Below the pieces are notes generated by a model. That model did no database searches. It was not told the DNA's origin and saw nothing but the letters and a program-made list of their open reading frames with translations. The position numbers and the translations under genes were made by a program. A DNA stretch of 53,599 bases. Source: an uncultured Bacilli bacterium. GTDB taxonomy: Bacteria; Bacillota_I; Bacilli_A; RF39; UBA660. The stretch spans positions 1 to 53,599 of the forward strand of contig CANRNO010000006.1 in the NCBI GenBank assembly GCA_947632065.1. Direction: 5' to 3'. Shown here in pieces: positions 1 through 6,430 of the stretch (position 1 is the first letter of the stretch; the number at the start of each line of letters is the position of its first letter).

Positions 1-1
1 T

Positions 2-280
2 TTGTATGAATTAAAAGAAAGCGATGTAATAGATATTATTGAGTCTTCTAAATATAAAAATATTTTTAATTTATGGAAGAATGCTAAAAAAGTGAAAATT
101 TCAAAAGAAAAACCAGAAAATGTTTATTATGTTCATCATGGTGCAAAAGTTAGATATATTGATCCTTTATTTAACGGTAAAAGAATTTCTAAATGTTGTA
201 AAATTGCCAATAAAATGATAGAAGATAATTTGATTTATGATATGAATAATTATGTATATTTAGATTTTACAATTGATTAA
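2..280 (+). CDS. C-terminal fragment of a protein cut by the window edge, possibly HD-domain hydrolase
   Basis: The reading frame is open to the left edge and ends at TAA, so this is probably the last 92 residues of a longer protein rather than a gene starting at the TTG at position 2. The segment HHGAKVRYIDPL followed by GKRIS resembles the tail of small HD-domain phosphohydrolases as I remember them, but no catalytic HD pair lies in the visible part. It is followed directly by a perfect hairpin. Function is not established. Confidence 0.5.
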   Translation: MYELKESDVIDIIESSKYKNIFNLWKNAKKVKISKEKPENVYYVHHGAKVRYIDPLFNGKRISKCCKIANKMIEDNLIYDMNNYVYLDFTID

Positions 281-318
281 ATACAAAAGACAATGCTAAG
301 AAACATTGTCTTTTGTAT
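281..318. terminator. Perfect 15-bp hairpin after the first gene
   Basis: Bases 281-295 pair perfectly with 304-318 around an 8-nt loop, immediately after the stop codon of the edge gene. On the + strand an A-run follows instead of a T-run, so termination there would be inefficient. It may mainly act as an mRNA 3' end or be read in either direction. Confidence 0.5.
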
Positions 319-344
319 AAAAAAAACGTTGATATACAACGTTT
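317..344 (-). terminator. Terminator of tRNA-Gly(TCC)
   Basis: AAACGTTG (324-331) pairs with CAACGTTT (337-344) around a 5-nt loop. Read on the minus strand it is followed by eight T's. It lies 11 nt past the 3' end of the tRNA. Confidence 0.8.
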
Positions 345-354
345 AATTTACATA

Positions 355-428
355 TGGAGCGGATGAGGAGAATCGAACTCCCGTAGTTAGCTTGGAAGGC
401 TAAGGTTCTACCATTAAACTACATCCGC
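355..428 (-). tRNA. tRNA-Gly (anticodon TCC)
   Basis: The minus strand reads GCGGATG as the acceptor 5' strand, with the anticodon loop CTTCCAA (anticodon TCC), the T-loop GTTCGATTC, acceptor 3' CATCCGC and an encoded CCA end. All four arms can be drawn. A second glycine tRNA with anticodon GCC is at 35106-35180. Confidence 0.95.
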
Positions 429-510
429 AAATCAAATTTACAAATATTATTATATCAAGAATAACTTATTTGTCAATACTTTTTTAATATTTTTCATGAT
501 ATATAATATT

Positions 511-542
511 AAAAAGCCATTAGAATCAACTAATGACTTTTT
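511..542 (-). terminator. Terminator of the GNAT gene
   Basis: CATTAG (518-523) pairs with CTAATG (530-535), extended by AAAAAG/CTTTTT around one mismatch. On the minus strand a T-run follows. The stem touches the stop codon of the acetyltransferase gene. Confidence 0.75.
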
Positions 543-1135
543 TATTTAACTTTACTTTTAGCTATCATAGGTTCATAAATTTCTCTATATTTATTAATTG
601 CTTCATTTACATCAATAACATAACCTTGCACCATACAATTATATATTTTATCATCATAAAACTCTTTAACCAATCGTCCACCAAGTGCCTTCATCGTTTT
701 CGAAGATCCTAAATTATCTTTATCACAATCCATAAAAACTTCATCTATTCCATATTCTTTACAACGTAAAAGCCCTAAATATAAATTAATTTTATTATAT
801 CCTTTTCTTCTTTCAGTTGGTCTTATACCATAACCAATATGTCCACCAATTTCTTTAAGTTTTTTATTTAAAGCAAGTCTAATATTGATCATCCCAACTA
901 TTTTATCATCACTTTCTCTTACTAAAAAGTAAGTCTCTGTTGGAACTCTTTCTTCACTTGGTATACACTTACGATCACTATCTAATTTATCTAACCATCC
1001 ATCATAATCATCTAAAAATCTATATAAACTTCCTGAACCATTAATTGGAGAATTATATTCATAGTGTTCATTAATGTAGTCAATTGCTTTCTTTTCCCAC
1101 TTTTTACTAGGAACGACAAACTTTAATCTATCCAT
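542..1135 (-). CDS. GNAT-family N-acetyltransferase
   Basis: A 197-residue protein with the GNAT fold. The strand FLVRESDDKIVGMINIRLAL is followed by GHIGYGIRPTERRKGY, the acetyl-CoA pyrophosphate-binding motif A, and a C-terminal helix with NLGSSKTMKALGG. It should transfer an acyl group from acyl-CoA to an amine of unknown identity. The ATG is preceded by AGGTGATAATAT, a good ribosome site. It is the second gene after the methyltransferase, 23 bp downstream, and probably shares its transcript and leader. Substrate cannot be read from sequence; resistance or small-molecule modification is possible but unproven. Confidence 0.85.
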   Translation of the reverse strand: MDRLKFVVPSKKWEKKAIDYINEHYEYNSPINGSGSLYRFLDDYDGWLDKLDSDRKCIPSEERVPTETYFLVRESDDKIVGMINIRLALNKKLKEIGGHIGYGIRPTERRKGYNKINLYLGLLRCKEYGIDEVFMDCDKDNLGSSKTMKALGGRLVKEFYDDKIYNCMVQGYVIDVNEAINKYREIYEPMIAKSKVK

Positions 1136-1158
1136 TATATTATCACCTCATAATTTTT

Positions 1159-1944
1159 CTATTTCTTTTTGCACAAATATAACATATGGTTACTATAACC
1201 TTGTAAATCTCTTCTTTCACAAACAGAAAGATGATACTTAAGCCATATATCAAATTCTTCATCACTTAAAGAATCAATCTTTTCTTTAAATTGTTCAGAC
1301 ATACCATCAGCCGCAACACTATGCAACAACTCTACATTATATTTTCCCATTAATTCATTAAACTCATCTATATAGAAAGCTCTAAAAACTTCTTCTGGTA
1401 CAGATACTATTTTGAAGTTTTCATCAAATACAGTATTATATCCATCAATTAAATGATCTTTCTTTAAAGCATAAGAAATCATAATAGAGTCATTAGTTAA
1501 ATATGCAAATGCAAGTATTCCATCTTTTTTAGTAACTCTAATTGCTTCCTCCACTGCTTTATTAACATCTTCATCCGTATACAAATGATAAAGAGGACCT
1601 AAAACTAAAGTTACATCAAAAAGATTATCATCAAATCTAGAAAGATCTAAAGCATCTCCTACTTCTGCATTAATATTCATTCCATCTTTGATGTGTGATT
1701 TTAAGATATTTATATTATGTTTAACAAAATCAATAGAATTAACTTTATATCCTTTATCTGCAAAATAAAGTGAATATCTTCCAGTACCAGCTCCCACTTC
1801 TAAAATAGAAAAACCAGGTTTTAGATACTTTTCAATATATTTTACAGTAGTTAAGAATTCTACTGAACCATGTCTAGATAATAATCTTAAATCTTCATCA
1901 CAATCATTTTCATAATAATTGCTTAGTATTTCTTTTCTATCCAT
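1159..1944 (-). CDS. Class I SAM-dependent methyltransferase
   Basis: A 261-residue Rossmann-fold methyltransferase. Motif I is ILEVGAGTGRYSLYFA near residue 50, the acidic end of strand 2 is in VNSIDF, and the post-I region includes VGDALDLSRF and LVLGPLYHLY, typical of Methyltransf_25/11 small-molecule enzymes. GGAGGGATAAAG lies before the ATG. It is the first gene of a two-gene minus-strand operon and has a 100-nt leader with an intrinsic terminator upstream, so expression is likely attenuated. Substrate unknown; an rRNA or antibiotic target is not indicated by any motif I can see. Confidence 0.85.
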   Translation of the reverse strand: MDRKEILSNYYENDCDEDLRLLSRHGSVEFLTTVKYIEKYLKPGFSILEVGAGTGRYSLYFADKGYKVNSIDFVKHNINILKSHIKDGMNINAEVGDALDLSRFDDNLFDVTLVLGPLYHLYTDEDVNKAVEEAIRVTKKDGILAFAYLTNDSIMISYALKKDHLIDGYNTVFDENFKIVSVPEEVFRAFYIDEFNELMGKYNVELLHSVAADGMSEQFKEKIDSLSDEEFDIWLKYHLSVCERRDLQGYSNHMLYLCKKK

Positions 1945-1974
1945 CTTTATCCCTCCTATCTTATATCAAGTATA

Positions 1975-2073
1975 ACAAAAAAGTCACAAATATTAAATTT
2001 GTGACTCCAATTATTTTAATTGTGTAGGATATACCCGAGATAGCTCACTTGTAAAGTTTATATCTCCTCACTA
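1975..2073 (-). promoter_or_regulatory. Putative attenuator leader of the methyltransferase operon
   Basis: On the minus strand a TATAAT box (about 2074-2079) is followed by GAGATA and UAUCUC segments that can pair, then a strong hairpin: AGTCACAAAT (1982-1991) pairs with ATTTGTGACT (1997-2006) and is followed by six T's. The terminator lies upstream of the ribosome site, the layout of a riboswitch or attenuator. GUGA near the 5' end could pair with UCAC of the terminator as an antiterminator. The blocks TTACAAGT, AGCTATCT and CTACAC recur in order in another leader at 32063-32160. It matches no riboswitch class I know. Confidence 0.5.
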
Positions 2074-2201
2074 TTATACTCAATATAATATTTTAATAGA
2101 AATAATTCCATAATTATCCCCATTAATGTCTCATATTATAACAAATATCTCTTTTTCTGTCAAATTGTCATAATTGTGTTATAATTTATTTAGGAGAAAT
2201 T

Positions 2202-2720
2202 ATGGAGAAAAAAGAAATATTAGATATTTATGATATTAATAAAAGAAAAACTGGTAAAACATTTATTAGGGGAGAAGGAGTTTTATATGATGATGAATTT
2301 GTAATAGGTGTTCAAGCTATAATTATAAACTCTAAAAAAGAAATATTAATAAGTAAAAGATCTAGTTTAAAAGAGATTTTTCCTTCAATGTGGGAATGTA
2401 ATGGTGGAGCATTACTTGCAGGAGAAGAAGTAGTAGATGGTATAGTTAGAGAAATAGATGAAGAGTTAGGAATAAAGTTAGATTCTTCTAAAGCAATTTA
2501 TTTAAAAACAACAAAAGATAATCATAGATTTAAAGAGATATATTTATTTGAAAAAGATGAAGATATAAAAGATTTAAAATTTATAGATAAAGAAGTTGTG
2601 GATGCTAAATGGGTTAGTATTGATGAGTTTGTTTATATGTTTAATAAAAAAGAAATAGTACCTAATGTAGATTTTACAAAAGAAGATTATGAGAAATGTT
2701 TAATTCTTTTAAGTAAATAA
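2202..2720 (+). CDS. NUDIX hydrolase
   Basis: A 172-residue protein with an intact Nudix box: G, five residues, E, seven residues, then REIDEELGI (about residues 69-91), the metal-binding helix that hydrolyses nucleoside diphosphates linked to a moiety X. The front part (DIYDINKRKTGKT, then RSSLKEIFPSMWECNGG) resembles Nudix proteins of the isopentenyl-diphosphate-isomerase-like/YfcD branch. The gene is monocistronic-looking, with AGGAG seven bases before the ATG. The exact substrate is not predictable. Confidence 0.88.
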   Translation: MEKKEILDIYDINKRKTGKTFIRGEGVLYDDEFVIGVQAIIINSKKEILISKRSSLKEIFPSMWECNGGALLAGEEVVDGIVREIDEELGIKLDSSKAIYLKTTKDNHRFKEIYLFEKDEDIKDLKFIDKEVVDAKWVSIDEFVYMFNKKEIVPNVDFTKEDYEKCLILLSK

Positions 2721-2791
2721 ATTATATATTAAGATTTTGCATAAAGATATTTTTAATGATATACTTAGATATATTTATTAGGGGTGATTTT

Positions 2792-3451
2792 ATGATGCTT
2801 TTAGGAAGTGATTTAGACTTTACAATACTTATGCATGGAGATGATAATATTACTAAAAAGAATGTCGATGCAGTTAAAAGGTTTATGGATGCAGGAAATA
2901 AATTTGCGATAATTACAGGAAGACAGTATGCGACTTTTAAAGAGTTTTTAGAAGAATATGATTTAAAAGTTGATTATATTGCTGGAGAAGATGGATGTAT
3001 AATATTTGATAAAGATTTAAATGAGATACATCGTAATAATATAAAAAAAGAAAGTGTTGATAAAATTAGTGAACTTGCAGATTATTATAATTATCAGGCT
3101 AATTTTGATGATGGATATAGTTATCATAATGAGAAAGTTTATAATGTTATAAAGATTTTCTTTTATAAAAAAGATGTTGAAGATAATAAAGAGTTTTTAG
3201 ATAAAGTAGATGATATAAAAGATTTAACTTCATATCACAGTGTAGTCTCTTATAATATAGTAGAGAAAAATAGAAAAAGTGAAGCATTAGATTTTATAAA
3301 GGATAGAGAAGGTTTTAATGATGAAGATGTTTATGCTGTTGGAGATGGGATTGCTGATGTTGAAATGGTAGAAAAACATCATGGAGAAATGTTAGGTAAA
3401 GGTAAATATAAATATTTATATGAATATATTGAAGAGTTAATGAAAGATTAA
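2792..3451 (+). CDS. HAD-family (Cof-type) phosphatase
   Basis: A 219-residue haloacid-dehalogenase-type hydrolase. Motif I is SDLDFTIL (nucleophile Asp and acid Asp present; Phe replaces the usual Gly), motif II is IITGR, the cap begins after GEDGCII, and motif IV is AVGDGIADVEM. The layout is that of the Cof/YidA sugar- or flavin-phosphate phosphatases, though shorter than their usual 260-270 residues. The ATG at 2792 is chosen because GGGGTGATTTT precedes it; an in-frame ATG at 2756 lacks a ribosome site. Confidence 0.82.
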   Translation: MMLLGSDLDFTILMHGDDNITKKNVDAVKRFMDAGNKFAIITGRQYATFKEFLEEYDLKVDYIAGEDGCIIFDKDLNEIHRNNIKKESVDKISELADYYNYQANFDDGYSYHNEKVYNVIKIFFYKKDVEDNKEFLDKVDDIKDLTSYHSVVSYNIVEKNRKSEALDFIKDREGFNDEDVYAVGDGIADVEMVEKHHGEMLGKGKYKYLYEYIEELMKD

Positions 3452-3497
3452 TTCTTTTTTTTGTATTTTTTCATAAAATTTATTAGGTGATAATACT

Positions 3498-4091
3498 ATG
3501 GGAGAGTTTGCGTTAAAACTTATTAGTGATTATGGATATTTTGGTATGTTTTTAGGAATGGTGTTGGAGGCTGTTATTATTGTTATTCCTAGTGAGGCAA
3601 TACTGGCAACTGGTGGGATACTTGCTTCTCGCAATATTTTTTCTTTTTGGAATGCTTTTTTAGTAGGTCTTTTAGGTAGTGTTTTTTGTGCAATTGTAAT
3701 TTATTTTATGGGTTATTTTGGAGGTAGACCTTTTATAAAAAGGTATGGTAAGTATTTTTTTATGAAAGAAGAAGATATAGAAAAAAGTGATGAGTGGTTT
3801 TCTAAATATGGACTTTTTGCGTCCTGTATAGGTAGAAATTTTCCTATAGTTAGAACTTTAATCTCACTTCCTGTTGGTATAAGTAGAGTATCTTTTTTTA
3901 AATTTTTAATTTATACAACTATTGGAAGTATCCCTTGGACTTTTGTATTTGTCTATGTTGGTTATGCTTTGGGTAGTAATTGGGTTGTTGCGAAGGAGTA
4001 TGTTTCTCGTATTAAAGTTCCTATACAATTAATATTAGTTGCTTTAATAATTATATTTATATGTAGAAGAGTAGTTAAAAGTGAAAAGTGA
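3498..4091 (+). CDS. DedA-family membrane protein
   Basis: A 197-residue integral membrane protein. It shows the DedA signatures: the acidic residue in MVLEAVIIVIPSEAILATGG, the glycine-rich YFMGYFGGRPFIKRYGKYF, and RNFPIVRTLISLPVGISR with the paired arginines. DedA proteins (also called SNARE-associated/VTT) flip or carry phospholipids and undecaprenyl phosphate and are linked to membrane potential and peptide resistance. TTAGGTGATAATACT before the ATG supports the start. Confidence 0.88.
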   Translation: MGEFALKLISDYGYFGMFLGMVLEAVIIVIPSEAILATGGILASRNIFSFWNAFLVGLLGSVFCAIVIYFMGYFGGRPFIKRYGKYFFMKEEDIEKSDEWFSKYGLFASCIGRNFPIVRTLISLPVGISRVSFFKFLIYTTIGSIPWTFVFVYVGYALGSNWVVAKEYVSRIKVPIQLILVALIIIFICRRVVKSEK

Positions 4092-4177
4092 TAATATTTA
4101 GTAATTTGTCTGTTTTTCTAGATTTTTATTAATATTTATGGTATAATCTTTCTCGTTGTAAGAAAGAAGTGAAATGT

Positions 4178-5992
4178 ATGAAAAAAAGGAATATTGCGAT
4201 TATTGCACATGTTGACCATGGTAAAACTAAACTTGTAGATGGTATTTTAAAATCATCTGGTATGTTTCGTGACAATGAAGATACATCTAATATTTCTATG
4301 GATTCTAATGATTTAGAGAAAGAACGTGGAATTACTATTTTAGCGAAAACTACTGCGCTTGATTATAAGGGGATTAGAATTAATATAATGGATACTCCAG
4401 GACATGCTGACTTTGGTGGAGAAGTTGAGAGAATTATGAAAATGGTTGATGGGGTATTACTTGTAGTTGATGCTTATGAGGGTCCTATGCCTCAAACTCG
4501 TTTTGTTTTAAAGAAAGCATTTGAAGCAAAAGTAAAACCTATTGTTGTTATTAATAAGGTTGATAAAGAAAGTGCAAGAGTTGATGCAGTACTTGATGAG
4601 ATACTTGATTTATTTATTGAGTTAGGTGCTGATGATAGTCAACTTGAATTTAAGACACTTTATACTTCAGCTTTAAATGGAACTTCTAGTTTAGATAGTG
4701 ATGTTTCAACACAAAAGCCTGGTTTTGAAAATGTTTTGGATGCTATAATTGAAGAGATTCCTGAACCTAAGGGAGATGTTAATGCTAATTTACAATTTCA
4801 ACCTGCTTTACTTGATTATAATGAGTTTGTTGGAAGAATTGGTATTGGACGTGTTCATAATGGTAAAATCAAAGTTGGGGAAATGGTTAGTTGTTGTAGA
4901 TTAGATGGAACAGTAAAACAATTTAGAATTCAAAAATTATTTGGTTTTTATGGATATAAACGTATTGAAATAGAACAAGCAGAAGCAGGAGATATCATCG
5001 CAGTTGCGGGACTTGCAGATATTTCAGTAGGAGAGACTCTTTGTGAGGTTGGCAAAGAAGAAGCTTTACCTAAACTTCATATTGATGAGCCTACACTTCA
5101 AATGACTTTTGGTGCTAACTCATCTCCTTTTGTTGGTAAGGATGGTAAGATAGTTACTGCAAGGAAAATAGAAGAAAGACTTAATCGTGAAACACAAAGA
5201 GATGTTAGTCTAAAAGTAGAACAAGCAACTAATGAATCGTTTTTAGTATCAGGTCGTGGAGAACTTCATCTTGGTATATTAATTGAGAATATGCGTCGTG
5301 AAGGTTTTGAACTTGAAGTATCTAAGCCTACAGTAATTATTAGAGATATAGATGGTGTTAAGAGTGAACCGTATGAAGAGTTACAAATAGAAGTTCCAGA
5401 AGAGAGTGTTGGTACTATAATTGAACAATTAGGTATGCGTGGTGGAATTATGGAGAATATGACTAACTTTGAAAATCAAGTTAGATTACTTTATACAATT
5501 CCTTCTCGTGGATTAATTGGTTTTTCAACTGATTTTATGACTATGACTAAAGGTTATGGTATTATGAATCATACTTTTAAAGAGTATAGACCTTATGAAG
5601 ATATTGATTTTGGTGAGAGAAAACTTGGTGTTTTAGTTTCTATGGAAAATGGTACATCAACTGCTTATTCAATTGGTAGTTTGGAAGATAGAGGTACTAT
5701 GTTTATTGAACCTGGTGTAGATGTTTATGAGGGTATGATTGTTGGAGAATGTAATCGTGATAATGATTTAGCGGTTAATGTTGTTAAGGGTAAAAACTTA
5801 ACTAATGTGCGTGCTGCTGGAAGTGATCATACAGTAGTTTTGAAAAGACCTAGACCTATTTCTTTAGAGTATGCACTTGATTATATTAATTTTGATGAAC
5901 TTGTTGAAATTACTCCAAACTTTATACGTTTACGTAAAAAGATTCTTAATACAGAAGAAAGAAAGAAATTTGATGCAAGAAATAAAAACTAA
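4178..5992 (+). CDS. typA: Ribosome-associated GTPase TypA/BipA
   Basis: A 604-residue translational GTPase. G1 is AHVDHGKT, switch regions include RGITI and DTPGHADFGGEVER, and G4 is NKVD. The EF-G-like domains and the TypA C-terminal domain (GLIGFSTDFMT, then KGKNLTNVRAAGSD) follow, and length matches the family. TypA binds the ribosome at the A site and helps 50S assembly and stress growth. ATG 4178 gives the standard MKKRNIAIIAHVDHGKT start; the GTG at 4169 lies in the ribosome site. A hairpin overlaps its stop codon. Confidence 0.97.
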   Translation: MKKRNIAIIAHVDHGKTKLVDGILKSSGMFRDNEDTSNISMDSNDLEKERGITILAKTTALDYKGIRINIMDTPGHADFGGEVERIMKMVDGVLLVVDAYEGPMPQTRFVLKKAFEAKVKPIVVINKVDKESARVDAVLDEILDLFIELGADDSQLEFKTLYTSALNGTSSLDSDVSTQKPGFENVLDAIIEEIPEPKGDVNANLQFQPALLDYNEFVGRIGIGRVHNGKIKVGEMVSCCRLDGTVKQFRIQKLFGFYGYKRIEIEQAEAGDIIAVAGLADISVGETLCEVGKEEALPKLHIDEPTLQMTFGANSSPFVGKDGKIVTARKIEERLNRETQRDVSLKVEQATNESFLVSGRGELHLGILIENMRREGFELEVSKPTVIIRDIDGVKSEPYEELQIEVPEESVGTIIEQLGMRGGIMENMTNFENQVRLLYTIPSRGLIGFSTDFMTMTKGYGIMNHTFKEYRPYEDIDFGERKLGVLVSMENGTSTAYSIGSLEDRGTMFIEPGVDVYEGMIVGECNRDNDLAVNVVKGKNLTNVRAAGSDHTVVLKRPRPISLEYALDYINFDELVEITPNFIRLRKKILNTEERKKFDARNKN

Positions 5993-6012
5993 TCATTTGG
6001 TTAGTTTTTTTT
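5984..6012 (+). terminator. Terminator of typA
   Basis: AAAAACTAA (5984-5992, ending in the stop codon) pairs with TTAGTTTTT (6001-6009) across an 8-nt loop and runs into a T-tract. Confidence 0.85.
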
Positions 6013-6020
6013 AATGCAAT

Positions 6021-6047
6021 AAAAAAAGTATCTTACTCAGATACTTC
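6021..6047 (-). terminator. Terminator overlapping the 3' end of rpmB
   Basis: AAGTATCT (6027-6034) and AGATACTT (6040-6047) form a perfect 8-bp stem, followed on the minus strand by seven T's. The stem contains the last codons and the stop codon of the bL28 gene. Confidence 0.85.
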
Positions 6048-6302
6048 TTCATTTTCATTATTTTCTGTTTCTTCTTCTACTTTTTCTTCTACAACAACGT
6101 TTTCATTATAGTTATTGTTTTTTAATTTAGTATTATTTTCTTTATTTAATGTTCTTTTTTCTCTAACTGTCATTCTTACTTTTGTACCATCTTCTAGTGT
6201 TACAACTTGAAGATTTAACTTTCTTGCTCTTTTTGAAGTATTTAAAGCATGAGAACGATCATTTCCTTTTAAAGGTTTTCTGTTAGTTGCTTTAACTGCC
6301 AT
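6033..6302 (-). CDS. rpmB: 50S ribosomal protein bL28 with acidic tail
   Basis: Residues 1-50 carry the bL28 core: KPLKGNDRSHALNTSKRARKLNLQ, then TLEDGTKVRMTVREKRTL. The usual bL28 start with a cysteine (KKCxxTGK) is replaced by VKATNRK, so this is a zinc-free version. After the core comes a tail of about 40 residues that is first Asn/Lys-rich and then mostly Glu, making 89 residues against about 62 for the family. GGAGGAAGAAAA before the ATG is a strong ribosome site. It sits alone on the minus strand between typA and dnaE. Confidence 0.9.
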   Translation of the reverse strand: MAVKATNRKPLKGNDRSHALNTSKRARKLNLQVVTLEDGTKVRMTVREKRTLNKENNTKLKNNNYNENVVVEEKVEEETENNENEEVSE

Positions 6303-6430
6303 TTTTCTTCCTCCTTTATATATAGTATTTCACTCGCTTTATAATTCTACCATAAATGTTTGTCTTAGTCAAATAAAACCTATATTTTATCTAGTGTTTA
6401 TGGTAAAATAAAGTAGAAGGAGGGAAGATT

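Noticed and set aside
1975-2073. Known riboswitch (purine, THF, preQ1, SAM, TPP, fluoride, guanidine)
   Set aside because: None of the conserved cores of these classes that I could recall fits the sequence; only the general leader-plus-terminator layout is supported.
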